A stretch of DNA of 64,000 bases from Mycobacterium sp. (GTDB taxonomy: Bacteria; Actinomycetota; Actinomycetes; Mycobacteriales; Mycobacteriaceae). The translations under genes and the position numbers were made by a program. The notes under the pieces are model-generated. The model made no database searches. It saw only the letters and a program-made list of their open reading frames with translations, and had not been told where the DNA came from. The stretch lies in the NCBI GenBank assembly GCA_021732005.1, contig JAKFVT010000005.1, positions 1-64,000 of the forward strand, written 5' to 3'. Shown one piece after another: positions 10,581-18,776 of the stretch; within the stretch, counting starts at the first letter, position 1; every line of letters starts with the position of its first letter.

Positions 10581-11474
10581 CTAGTCCAGCAGGATCGACT
10601 TGATTCGCACGTCGGTTGCCGGCTTGCCGTCCTGACCGCCGCCCGCGACACCGGCCGCCGCGATCTTGTCCAGCGTCGCCAGGCCGGTCGCGTCGATGGT
10701 GCCGAACGCGGTGTAGTTGGGCGGCAACTGCGAATCCTTGTAGACCAGGAAGAACTGGCTTCCGTTGGTGCCGGGGCCGGCATTGGCCATGGCCAGCGTG
10801 CCGCGCGGATAGGTCACCGGCTGCTGCAGGGCAGGGTCATTCGCGGGGTACTGGTCGGTGGGGTATTCGTTGGCGAACTGGTAGCCGGGGCCGCCGGTGC
10901 CGCTGCCGGTCGGGTCGCCGCACTGCAGCACCGACAGCGACGGCGAGGTGGTCAGCCGGTGGCAGGGGGTGTCGTTGAAGTACCCCTTCTGCGCGAGGCT
11001 GGCGAAGCTGTTGACCGTGCAGGGGGTCTTCGCGTTGTCCAGGACCAGGCCGAGATTGCCCTGGTTGGTGCTCATGCTGGCGGTCACCGTCGGCGGGCTG
11101 GTGGGCACCTTGCCGCTGTGCGGTGCGTCGACCTTCTTGGCTGCCGGCTCGGGCGAGGCCGGGTACTGGCAGTTGGCGCCGAGGTTCGCGGCGGCCTTGA
11201 ACGGCGGTAGACCGCCGGTGGCCGGGGGACTCGTGGACGGACCGCCGCCGGCGTCGACGGGGGCGGTGCTGGTGGCACCCGACGCGGTCTTGGTGTCCTT
11301 GCCGTCCTTGTTGGTCAGCACGAACGTGACGATCAGGGCTGCGGCCACGGCGATCGCGACCACGCCGCCGATCACGACAAACAACCGTTGGCGCTTCTCC
11401 TGTTGAGCGCGGCGCTCCAGCTGCCGCTCGAGCTTGCGCTTGGCCGTCGCACGCCGTTGTTCGTTGGTGGGCAC
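10581..11474 (-). CDS. ppiB: Peptidyl-prolyl cis-trans isomerase B, membrane-anchored
   Basis: 297 aa. The GTG start at 11474 (VPTNEQRRATAKRKLERQLERR) gives the same N-terminus as mycobacterial PpiB and has GGAGG 9 bases upstream; longer frames add unrelated sequence. A basic, probably helical cytosolic segment is followed by one membrane helix (about residues 32-55), a Thr/Ser/Pro linker and the cyclophilin domain (PCTVNSFASLAQKGYFNDTPCHRL, ANAGPGTNGSQFFLVY). It probably catalyses prolyl isomerisation on the outer face of the membrane. Position between relA and the metallohydrolase matches Rv2582c. Confidence 0.93.
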   Translation of the reverse strand: MPTNEQRRATAKRKLERQLERRAQQEKRQRLFVVIGGVVAIAVAAALIVTFVLTNKDGKDTKTASGATSTAPVDAGGGPSTSPPATGGLPPFKAAANLGANCQYPASPEPAAKKVDAPHSGKVPTSPPTVTASMSTNQGNLGLVLDNAKTPCTVNSFASLAQKGYFNDTPCHRLTTSPSLSVLQCGDPTGSGTGGPGYQFANEYPTDQYPANDPALQQPVTYPRGTLAMANAGPGTNGSQFFLVYKDSQLPPNYTAFGTIDATGLATLDKIAAAGVAGGGQDGKPATDVRIKSILLD

Positions 11475-11581
11475 CGTGATGATCCTCCGTTGAGATCGGG
11501 TGAGTCGGCACCGAGTGTGCCAGTTGATGCTGAAGCAAGGGGGCACGACCCTCGCCAACAGGGGATGGGAAACTGGACAAC

Positions 11582-12286
11582 GTGTTACTCACCGGGTTCC
11601 CGGCGGGCATGTTGGCATGCAATTGCTACGTGCTGGCCCCACGCGCCGGGGCCGACGCGATCGTCGTCGACCCGGGGCAGCGCGCTTTTGCCACCCTGCG
11701 CCGAATTCTCGACGAGAACCGGCTGACCCCAGCCGCCGTCCTGCTCACCCACGGGCACATCGACCACATCTGGTCGGCGCAAAAGGTGGGCGACACCTTC
11801 GGTTGCCCGGTGTACATCCACCCCAAGGACCGCTTCATGCTCTCCGATCCGATCCGCGGATTCGGGCCGCGACTCGGCCAGATCGCGCTGGGCGCGTTGT
11901 TCCGCGAGCCCAGACAGGTCGTCGAACTGGACCGCGACGGGGACAAGATCGAACTCGGTGGCATCACGGTGACCGTCGACCACACGCCCGGTCATACCAA
12001 GGGATCGGTGGTATTCAGAGTCGATCGGGCTGGTGCGATCGGCGGGCAGGAGCGCAGCGACTCGGGGATCGGTGGAGTCCCGATGGCCTTCACCGGTGAC
12101 ACCTTGTTCAAACAAAGCGTCGGCCGCACGGACCTGCCGGGCGGCAGCGGAAGGGATCTCCTGAGCTCGATCGTCGACAGACTGCTGGTGCTCGACGACG
12201 ACACCCTTGTATTGCCGGGGCACGGTGAATCCACCACCATCGGTCTCGAACGCCGTACCAACCCATTTCTCGAAGGTTTGAAGTGA
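11582..12286 (+). CDS. MBL-fold metallohydrolase, glyoxalase II-like (Rv2581c-like)
   Basis: 234 aa metallo-beta-lactamase-fold hydrolase. Metal ligands are all visible: THGHIDH (HxHxDH), [16 protein letters not shown] and LPGHGEST. The family includes hydroxyacylglutathione hydrolases and general thioester hydrolases; the true substrate in mycobacteria, which use mycothiol instead of glutathione, is not evident from sequence. The GTG start at 11582 leads directly into the fold. The stop overlaps the GTG start of hisS by 4 bases, so the two are translationally coupled, as with Rv2581c and hisS in M. tuberculosis. Confidence 0.93.
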   Translation: MLLTGFPAGMLACNCYVLAPRAGADAIVVDPGQRAFATLRRILDENRLTPAAVLLTHGHIDHIWSAQKVGDTFGCPVYIHPKDRFMLSDPIRGFGPRLGQIALGALFREPRQVVELDRDGDKIELGGITVTVDHTPGHTKGSVVFRVDRAGAIGGQERSDSGIGGVPMAFTGDTLFKQSVGRTDLPGGSGRDLLSSIVDRLLVLDDDTLVLPGHGESTTIGLERRTNPFLEGLK

Positions 12287-13542
12287 GCGAATTCCAGGCG
12301 CCCAAGGGTGTCCCTGACTATCTGCCGCCCGAGTCCGCCGAGTTCGTCGCGGTCCGCGACGCTCTTTTGCGGACCGCCCGGCTGGCCGGGTACGGCGACG
12401 TCGAGCTGCCGATCTTCGAGGACACGGCGCTGTTCGCCCGCGGGGTGGGCGAATCCACCGACGTGGTCTCCAAGGAGATGTACACCTTCGCCGACCGCGG
12501 CGAGCGGTCGGTGACGCTGCGTCCCGAGGGCACGGCGGGAGTGATGCGCGCGGTCATCGAACACGGTCTGGACCGCGGGGCCCTGCCGGTCAAGCTCTGC
12601 TACGCGGGCCCGTTCTTCCGCTACGAGCGCCCACAGGCCGGTCGCTATCGGCAGCTGCAGCAGGTCGGGGTAGAGGCCATCGGCGTCGACGACCCGGCGC
12701 TGGACGCCGAGGTGATCGCCGTCGCCGACGCCGGTTTCCGGTCATTGGGACTGGACGGCTTCCGCCTGGAGATCACCTCGCTGGGCGACGACACCTGCCG
12801 GCCGCAGTACCGGGAGTTGCTGCAGGAGTTTCTGTTCACACTCGACCTGGACGAGGACACCCGGCGCCGAGCGGAGATCAACCCGCTGCGGGTGCTCGAC
12901 GACAAGCGGCCGGCGATGCGTGAGGCGACCGCCGACGCGCCGGTGATGCTCGACCATCTCTCCGATGCGGCCAAGCAACATTTCGACACCGTGCTGGCGC
13001 ATCTCGACGCACTCGGCGTGCGGTACGTGGTCAATCCGCGGATGGTGCGTGGCCTGGACTACTACACCAAGACCACATTCGAGTTCGTGCACGACGGGCT
13101 CGGCGCGCAATCCGGAATCGGCGGCGGAGGCCGCTACGACGGGTTGATGCGTCAGCTCGGCGGCCAGGACCTGTCGGGTATCGGGTTCGGGCTCGGCGTC
13201 GACCGGACCGTTCTGGCTCTGCGTGCCGAAGGCAAGACGGTCGGAAACCCAAGCCGCTGCGACGTTTTCGGGGTGCCGCTGGGCGAGCAGGCGAAGTTGG
13301 TGGTGGCGACGCTGGCGGCGGCTCTGCGCGCCGAGGGCGTGCGCGTCGACCTGGCGTACGGCGACCGCGGACTGAAGGGAGCGATGCGTGCGGCTGATCG
13401 CTCAGGCGCGCGCGTCGCCGTGGTAGCAGGCGACCGGGACATCGAGGCCGGCACCGTGGGCGTCAAAGATCTCGCCACCGGCGCGCAGGTCGATATCCCG
13501 GTCGACTCGCTTGTCGCGGAAGTGATTACGCGGCTGGCCTAG
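12283..13542 (+). CDS. hisS: Histidine-tRNA ligase
   Basis: 419 aa class II aminoacyl-tRNA synthetase that charges tRNA-His. Visible signatures are motif 2 ([19 protein letters not shown]), the histidine-specific [13 protein letters not shown] and the GGGGRYDGL loop. The C-terminal anticodon-binding domain has [10 protein letters not shown] and the [19 protein letters not shown] region. The start is a GTG overlapping the upstream stop. The stop codon sits inside a perfect hairpin (13529-13557) that probably ends transcription. Confidence 0.97.
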   Translation: MSEFQAPKGVPDYLPPESAEFVAVRDALLRTARLAGYGDVELPIFEDTALFARGVGESTDVVSKEMYTFADRGERSVTLRPEGTAGVMRAVIEHGLDRGALPVKLCYAGPFFRYERPQAGRYRQLQQVGVEAIGVDDPALDAEVIAVADAGFRSLGLDGFRLEITSLGDDTCRPQYRELLQEFLFTLDLDEDTRRRAEINPLRVLDDKRPAMREATADAPVMLDHLSDAAKQHFDTVLAHLDALGVRYVVNPRMVRGLDYYTKTTFEFVHDGLGAQSGIGGGGRYDGLMRQLGGQDLSGIGFGLGVDRTVLALRAEGKTVGNPSRCDVFGVPLGEQAKLVVATLAAALRAEGVRVDLAYGDRGLKGAMRAADRSGARVAVVAGDRDIEAGTVGVKDLATGAQVDIPVDSLVAEVITRLA

Positions 13543-13557
13543 AACAGGCCAGCCGCG
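13529..13557. terminator. Perfect hairpin terminator at the hisS 3' end
   Basis: Perfect 12-bp inverted repeat, arms CGCGGCTGGCCT (13529-13540) and AGGCCAGCCGCG (13546-13557), with a 5-base loop AGAAC. The hisS stop codon lies partly in the left arm. There is no clear U-tract, which is normal for actinobacterial intrinsic terminators. It lies between convergent hisS and the DUF732 gene and could serve both. Confidence 0.85.
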
Positions 13558-13576
13558 CTCTCGGTTCGTACTTTTG

Positions 13577-13879
13577 TCAGCCCGCGGGGCACAGATCGGT
13601 CTTGGCGAAGTTGATCGCCGCATCCGCCTGAGCGTGGCTGATCTGACCTGAGTTCTTGAAGTAGGTCTGCGACAACTCGTTCGGGTCTGCACCCTGCGCG
13701 AGCGCCGAGCAGATGGTGTGACCATCGGCGATCAGCGCCGCCTGGTCGCCGGCGATACCGGCGCTGGTCAGATCCTTGATGTAGTCGGCCTCGGCGTTGG
13801 TGATCGCCCAGGCAGACGGCGCGCCGACGAGCGCGATAGCCCCGGCGGCAGCAGCCGCCGTCAACAAACCTTTGATCAT
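13577..13879 (-). CDS. DUF732 family small secreted protein
   Basis: 100 aa exported protein. A signal peptide (MIKGLLTAAAAAGAIALVGAP) ends around SAWA, followed by a helical DUF732-type domain (AEADYIKDLTSAGI, GHTICSALAQGADPNEL, INFAKTDLCPAG) with two Cys that probably form a disulfide. The family is abundant in mycobacteria and its function is unknown. Two ATGs are possible: AAGGG lies 8 bases before 13879 but only 2 before 13885, so I prefer 13879. The roughly 240 bases up to the divergent gene at 14120 show no feature I can name. Confidence 0.85.
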   Translation of the reverse strand: MIKGLLTAAAAAGAIALVGAPSAWAITNAEADYIKDLTSAGIAGDQAALIADGHTICSALAQGADPNELSQTYFKNSGQISHAQADAAINFAKTDLCPAG

Positions 13880-14119
13880 TGTCATGTCCCTTGTGTGCAT
13901 TGGAGTTACTGCTGCGGCAGAAGTTACTAGATTCTCAGGACATACGCAGGGAAAGTTCGAATATTTTAGGCACCACACATCACGCCGGTATCTCGGCGCG
14001 AACACAAATGAATTCAAGTTGTGGGCCGTACATCCCCATTTAACCAATTCTCACCAGATTCTTGGCGCAACCTTGGCTGATTTGGGAACCGTGTCGTTTG
14101 TGCGGTCCGTTGGACAGTC

Positions 14120-14563
14120 ATGAACACCGTAATCGGCGCCGAGGTCATCGAGGGCTATGTGAACAGCCGCCGATTGCGGCATTTCTGCGGCCATCACGAT
14201 GGCGAGGTTTTCTTTCTGGTGAACGCCTACCACGGTCGGCTGCATGTGCACTTGCAGCCGAGCGAGTCCGCGGTTCAGATCACCATTACCGCGGAGCGCT
14301 ATTACCCGGCCGATCACCGGACCGGGGTTGCGGCGTTGGTGCAGCAATGGAACGGCACCCACACGCACGCCACCGCCACGGTGTTCCCGTCCTCCGACCC
14401 GCGGTTGGTCGGTGTGGTCGCCGAGCGGCGCTATCGCGCCACGGACGGTGACTTCGGGCCCTTGGTCGATCAGACGGTCCAGTCGGCGATCGATTTGTTC
14501 GGCCGGCTGGGCGCCGCGGTGGCGCTGTCGTCCGACGAAACGCATCTACTCGACGCCGGCTGA
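14120..14563 (+). CDS. Conserved protein, possible YbjN/CesT-like fold
   Basis: 147 aa, no signal peptide or membrane helix. The alternation of strands and helices (FFLVNAYHGRLHVHLQ, AVQITITAERYY, TGVAALVQQWNGTHTHATATVF, a C-terminal helix TVQSAIDLFGRLGAAVAL) is like the YbjN/CesT-type small regulator or chaperone fold. That is pattern inference only; there are no catalytic motifs. Its last 18 bases overlap the 3' end of the convergent DUF2330 gene. Confidence 0.6.
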   Translation: MNTVIGAEVIEGYVNSRRLRHFCGHHDGEVFFLVNAYHGRLHVHLQPSESAVQITITAERYYPADHRTGVAALVQQWNGTHTHATATVFPSSDPRLVGVVAERRYRATDGDFGPLVDQTVQSAIDLFGRLGAAVALSSDETHLLDAG

Positions 14564-15580
14564 ACGCCGAAAGCGGCGGTACCAGATCAACCCGCCCGCG
14601 GCGGCCAGCACCACGACGGCCGCTGATGCGCTCAAAGCCACCAGCAGCGCCCCGAGGTCCGCGCCGCTCTCTCGGTGGCCGATGACCCGTTGGTATGGCT
14701 CGTCATCGGGAGCCGGCGCGAAAACGAAATCCGTTGTGATCGAGGATGGTTCGGTGATCGTGGTGGAAATTCTGGTCAGGTAGGGACTGTTGGTGCTCAA
14801 CTCGATCAGTGCGGGATCGTTGGCGCGGCCACGGATCGACCCGGCGTAGTCGACGGTCACTTCCTGCCGCGCGGCGTCGCCGTCGATGCGCTGCATCCGG
14901 TGCTGCGCCAGCGTGTAGATCACCACCCGCTGAGTCTCTCTGGCGGCAGCCGACATTCGCATTGGATACACCAGCCGGTCGGAGGTGAAGTCGAGGCGGA
15001 CCGGGTCGAGCTGACCGGATAGCGGCGTGTCGCCGGTGAGCCGCATCGCCACGAACGACCAACGCTGCTTGAGGTATGCGTCGAGCTGGCCCAGGACTTC
15101 GGGCCGCATGCGGTAGCCGTTCTCGTCCAGCCACCGTCGCACGCCGGTGAGGTCACCCCCGGTCAGGGTGGTCGCCTCCAATGGTCCCAGTTGCACCCGC
15201 GCGACCACGGTCGGCCCACCGGGCACTGCACCGGTCTCATCGAGACCGCTGTGTCCGGTTCCACCGCGCTCGACGCGAGGGGCGGTGAGCCGCTCGAGTT
15301 CTTCGAACAGTGCGGGGTCGGCCGCACTGGCGGTGGCCGGCGTCGGGGTGGGGATGATCAGCGCGGCGTTGTCGGCCACCGAGTGCACGTCCAGGCGCAC
15401 GACGATGGTCTCGGCGTTGCCATCGAGGGCGACCAGGCTCTGCTCGCCGGTCACCCGGGCGTCGAGGTCGGGGCTGACGATGCCACCGCAGGCGCACGCA
15501 CCCGCCGTCGCACCGGGAGTCGCGACCAGCGTTCCCGCGGCCAGGACTGCCGCACCGATGATCCGCACCGACCGCATCAT
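14546..15580 (-). CDS. DUF2330 membrane-anchored extracellular protein
   Basis: 344 aa. A signal peptide (MMRSVRIIGAAVLAAGTLVATPG) is followed by the CACGG motif typical of DUF2330 N-termini, a long extracellular domain, and one C-terminal membrane helix (about residues 312-335) with a short basic tail. Topology is therefore outside domain, single anchor. Start ATGATG at 15580/15577 has AGGGAG just upstream; longer frames run into the cytochrome gene in another frame. It begins 8 bases after the cytochrome b561 stop and is the third gene of an operon with it and the Tat peroxidase. Function of DUF2330 is unknown; a link to envelope redox chemistry is inferred from context and from the Cys pair. 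Confidence 0.82.
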   Translation of the reverse strand: MMRSVRIIGAAVLAAGTLVATPGATAGACACGGIVSPDLDARVTGEQSLVALDGNAETIVVRLDVHSVADNAALIIPTPTPATASAADPALFEELERLTAPRVERGGTGHSGLDETGAVPGGPTVVARVQLGPLEATTLTGGDLTGVRRWLDENGYRMRPEVLGQLDAYLKQRWSFVAMRLTGDTPLSGQLDPVRLDFTSDRLVYPMRMSAAARETQRVVIYTLAQHRMQRIDGDAARQEVTVDYAGSIRGRANDPALIELSTNSPYLTRISTTITEPSSITTDFVFAPAPDDEPYQRVIGHRESGADLGALLVALSASAAVVVLAAAGGLIWYRRFRRSAGVE

Positions 15581-15588
15581 GCTCCCTG

Positions 15589-16143
15589 TCAATCCGCTTC
15601 CGTCGCCTCGCGCCTGCCACCGAAGGTCATCCGGCCCAGCATCCGGTCGCGCAGTGTGAGCGTGTGCAACAGCACCGCCGAGACGTGCGCGGCGATCGCG
15701 GCCACCAGCAGGTAGGCGAGTACGGAGTGGGTCTGGCGGAGCAGGAAGAACAGGTCGGCGTCGAACGGCGCGATCCGCGGCAGCGGCACGAAGCCGAACA
15801 GCGCCACCGGCCGGCCGCTCGCCGACACCATCGCCCACCCCACCAGCGGCTGGGCCAGAAGCAGGACGTATAGCCCGATCTCGGAGCCGACCACCAACAG
15901 CTGCTCGACGGACCCCACAGTGGCCGGCAGCGGCGGGGTGCGGTGGGTAAAGCGGTTGGCCGCCCGCAACACCACGACGATCAGGATCAGCATCCCGAGC
16001 GTCACGTGCACACCCACCAGAGCGCCGTAGCCGCCCAGCGAATTGACCATCACGAACCCGATGAACAGTGCGCCGAACACCAGGGCGGCGGTCAGCCAGT
16101 GCAGGATTCGGGTGCGGACCGGGTAGCGCTCGACCGGCGTCAT
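15589..16143 (-). CDS. Cytochrome b561-type membrane protein
   Basis: 184 aa integral membrane di-haem cytochrome of the bacterial b561 (CybB) family. Four membrane helices are visible, with His residues in helix-compatible positions (RILHWLTAAL, VGVHVTLGML, RQTHSVLAYLLV, AHVSAVLLHTL). It is expected to move electrons from the quinone pool to a partner on the outer face. The ATG overlaps the stop of the upstream catalase-like peroxidase (ATGA), which suggests the peroxidase is that partner. Confidence 0.9.
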   Translation of the reverse strand: MTPVERYPVRTRILHWLTAALVFGALFIGFVMVNSLGGYGALVGVHVTLGMLILIVVVLRAANRFTHRTPPLPATVGSVEQLLVVGSEIGLYVLLLAQPLVGWAMVSASGRPVALFGFVPLPRIAPFDADLFFLLRQTHSVLAYLLVAAIAAHVSAVLLHTLTLRDRMLGRMTFGGRREATEAD

Positions 16144-17219
16144 GCGCCGACCTCATTGACCTGGACCGCGGACGGCGACGTCGGTTCGCCGGTGCGCTGG
16201 CGGTAGGACGCCGCATAGACGTCGCTGCGGGCGGACAGCAGGGGGTCGTCGGAGGGTTCGATGCCGTCGGGCAACACCAGCGGATCGAAGTTGATGTCGC
16301 GGGCATTACCCGGCGTCTCGGTGGCCGCGGAGGTGAGGGTGAGCGTGCCGACCTCGACGCTGCGCCGGCCCTCGGGCCACGGCAGGGTGGGGTCGGTCAG
16401 CGGGTCGCCCGGGTCGGCGACGGTGACCAGCAGACGCCAGCGCAGCGGCCCGTCGCGCAGCTGACGCACCACCGCGTCGAACAATCCGTTGGCGTCGCCG
16501 GATCGCGGTGCCGGTACGCCCTGTTGCGGCACGAGCGACCACCGCACCGCGGATCGGACGCCCGCGTCGTTGACGAAATAGAAAGTGTTGAGACCGCGAA
16601 AGGTGCTGTCGCCGAAGCCGGCTGACGGCGGATGGTTCTTGATGATCGCCATGGCGGCCGCGGTTTCGGGGTGGGCCGTCAGAAATGCCTTCATCGCGGC
16701 GGGATCCGGTTGTTTGGTGCCGGGGACGACCTTGGATGCGAGCAACCGGTCGTAGAACCCGCGCGCTGAATTGTCCGGGAACACCGGCAGGTTCAGCATC
16801 GCGGTGCGCCATTGCCCACTGTCGGGGAACCCGAACGCCAGCCCCAGGCCGCGGGCCGCGCCCGGGGTGTCGGCGACGTGGGGGTCACCACCGGCCAGCG
16901 AAAACCGGCCGACGACGGGCACCTGTCCCTGCCGGAACACGGTGGCGCGGCTGAGCTGCTGGCCGCTGCCGTCGCTGTCGAAATACCCGGTGACGACGAC
17001 GCCTTTGGCGTGGTTCTTGCGGAAGCCGAGCTGGCGTCCGTAGACGCTGAGGAACCCGTCGAGGAACGTCTTTCGGGTTTCACCGGACCCGATCCACTTG
17101 TTGGCGTAGGCGACGGCGCCGAGGTCGACGGCCAGGAACGCGCCGACGGCCCCGAGACCCACGAGAACCGACCGCCGGCTGACCGCGGTGTTGATGCCCC
17201 AGCGAGGACGATTGGTCAC
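16140..17219 (-). CDS. Tat-exported catalase-related haem peroxidase
   Basis: 359 aa catalase-superfamily peroxidase (short, SrpA/KatA-related type). The N-terminus has a twin-arginine signal (SRRSVLVGLGAVGAFLAVDLG), so the folded haem protein is probably exported. The distal haem His is in FRKNHAKGVVVTGYF, followed by GRFSLAGGDPHVADTPGAARGLGLAF and NTFYFVNDAGVRSAVRWSL. The likely proximal Tyr is in the C-terminal SDVYAASYRQR segment. At 359 aa it is shorter than true catalases (about 480 or more), as expected for the peroxidase branch. First gene of an operon with cytochrome b561 and DUF2330; a Crp-like palindrome lies upstream. Confidence 0.88.
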   Translation of the reverse strand: MTNRPRWGINTAVSRRSVLVGLGAVGAFLAVDLGAVAYANKWIGSGETRKTFLDGFLSVYGRQLGFRKNHAKGVVVTGYFDSDGSGQQLSRATVFRQGQVPVVGRFSLAGGDPHVADTPGAARGLGLAFGFPDSGQWRTAMLNLPVFPDNSARGFYDRLLASKVVPGTKQPDPAAMKAFLTAHPETAAAMAIIKNHPPSAGFGDSTFRGLNTFYFVNDAGVRSAVRWSLVPQQGVPAPRSGDANGLFDAVVRQLRDGPLRWRLLVTVADPGDPLTDPTLPWPEGRRSVEVGTLTLTSAATETPGNARDINFDPLVLPDGIEPSDDPLLSARSDVYAASYRQRTGEPTSPSAVQVNEVGA

Positions 17220-17256
17220 TCAACTACGGACGCGCGGTAGCAGGGATCGGTTCACT

Positions 17257-17276
17257 GTCGTGACACAGCTCACGAC
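17257..17276. promoter_or_regulatory. Crp-like palindrome upstream of the peroxidase operon
   Basis: Perfect 7-bp inverted repeat GTCGTGA-N6-TCACGAC. Its core CGTGA-N6-TCACG (17259-17274) fits the mycobacterial Crp site, (C/T)GTGA-N6-TCAC(G/A). The centre is about 48 bases before the peroxidase start and just after the urtE stop, so a role as a urtE-end hairpin is the alternative reading. Confidence 0.5.
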
Positions 17277-17283
17277 CTGAAGT

Positions 17284-17976
17284 CTAGATCGCCATCGCCG
17301 CGCGGACGTCGGACTCCGACGCCGACCCGCCGGTCCCGCTGGACGTCACCCGCCCGGCCTCCAGGATGTAGTACCGCTGAGCCGATTCCAGTGCGAAACC
17401 GATGTGCTGTTCGACCAGCAGCACGCCGAGGTCGCCGCGGTTTGTGAGCGCGGTGATCGCCGCCTCGATCTCGGCGACCACCGACGGCTGGATGCCCTCG
17501 GTGGGTTCGTCGAGGATCAGGATCGTGGGGCTGGTGATCAGTGCCCGCGCGATGGCCAGCTGTTGGCGCTGGCCGCCGGAGAGCAGACCGGCGCGACGGG
17601 TCAGCAATTCCTTGAGCGCGGGGAACAGATCGAGCTGTTCGTCGATCAGCTGCTTGCCTCGTTTGCGGCCGTCGGCGACGACCTGAAGGTTCTCGGCGGT
17701 GGTCAGCTGGCCGAAAGACTGCTGACCCTGCGGCACATAGGCCAGCCCGCGGGCCACCCGGGCGTTGGGGCGCAGTTTGGTCACGTCCTCGCCGTGCAGC
17801 AGGACCTGGCCGGCGCTGCATTTCAACAGCCCGACCGCCGCGCGAAGCAAGGTCGTCTTGCCTGCCCCGTTGTGGCCCATCACCGCGGCAACGCCGTCGG
17901 AAGGCACCTCGATGCTGACCGAGTGGATGACCTGAGAGCGTCCGTATCCGGTGCGGACATCGATGAGCTGCAACAC
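17284..17976 (-). CDS. urtE: Urea ABC transporter ATP-binding protein UrtE
   Basis: 230 aa ABC ATPase of the branched-chain amino acid/urea class. Walker A GHNGAGKTTL, signature LSGGQRQQLAIARAL, Walker B ILILDEPTEG and the switch His region LLVEQHIGFAL are intact. The GTG start (17976) overlaps the urtD stop by one base. With UrtD it forms the ATPase pair powering uptake through UrtB/UrtC. Confidence 0.94.
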   Translation of the reverse strand: MLQLIDVRTGYGRSQVIHSVSIEVPSDGVAAVMGHNGAGKTTLLRAAVGLLKCSAGQVLLHGEDVTKLRPNARVARGLAYVPQGQQSFGQLTTAENLQVVADGRKRGKQLIDEQLDLFPALKELLTRRAGLLSGGQRQQLAIARALITSPTILILDEPTEGIQPSVVAEIEAAITALTNRGDLGVLLVEQHIGFALESAQRYYILEAGRVTSSGTGGSASESDVRAAMAI

Positions 17977-18776
17977 TATTCGCTTGCCTCCAAGTCTCCG
18001 GCCGCGGCGGTGCCCAGGTAGACCTCCTGCACCTTCGGATTGGCCTGGACCTCGGTGACCGACCCTTCGGCAATCACCTGGCCGCGGGCCAGCACCGTCA
18101 CCGACGTCGCGAACGCCCGCATGAAGTCCATGTCGTGCTCGACGACCACGACGGTGCGCGAGGACCCGATGCGGCGCAACAGGTTTCCGGTCTCCTCGCG
18201 TTCCTCACCGCTCATTCCGGCGACGGGTTCGTCGAGCAGCAGCACGTCGGCGTTCTGCACCAGCAGCATGCCGATCTCCAGCCACTGCTTCTGGCCGTGC
18301 GCGAGCACACCCGCCGGCCGGTCGGCCAGATCCGACAGGCCGATGGTCTCCAACGCCTCCTCGATGGCAGGCAGCACCCCGTGCCGCCTGCGCAGCAGCG
18401 TCCACCACGACCGGCCCGCGCCGGCGGCGATGTCGAGGTTCTGCAGCACGGTCAGCTGCTCGAACACGCTGGCAGTCTGGAAGGTTCGCCCGACACCGAG
18501 CCGGGCGATCTGGTGAACCTTCTTGCCCAGCAGATCCACGCCGGACTTGTTGATCGACCCGGTGGCCGGCACCAGGCCGGTGATCGCGTCGATGACGGTG
18601 GTCTTGCCGGCCCCGTTGGGGCCGATGAGGAATCGCAGGTCACCCTGGAACAGGGTGAGGTCGACGTCGTTGACCGCTTTGAATCCGTCGAAATCGACGG
18701 TCAGACCGCGGACTTCGAGGTATTCGGTGCCCATGCCGACATTGCCGCCGGCCACCGGTTCGGCGAGTTCGGTCAT
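17976..18776 (-). CDS. urtD: Urea ABC transporter ATP-binding protein UrtD
   Basis: 266 aa ABC ATPase. Walker A GPNGAGKTTV, Walker B VLLLDEPVAGM, and the unusual signature LAHGQKQWLEIGMLL, which is characteristic of UrtD rather than LivG. The ATG at 18776 overlaps the urtC stop (ATGA). A longer open frame upstream lies antisense-like within urtC in another frame and is not real. Confidence 0.94.
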   Translation of the reverse strand: MTELAEPVAGGNVGMGTEYLEVRGLTVDFDGFKAVNDVDLTLFQGDLRFLIGPNGAGKTTVIDAITGLVPATGSINKSGVDLLGKKVHQIARLGVGRTFQTASVFEQLTVLQNLDIAAGAGRSWWTLLRRRHGVLPAIEEALETIGLSDLADRPAGVLAHGQKQWLEIGMLLVQNADVLLLDEPVAGMSGEEREETGNLLRRIGSSRTVVVVEHDMDFMRAFATSVTVLARGQVIAEGSVTEVQANPKVQEVYLGTAAAGDLEASE

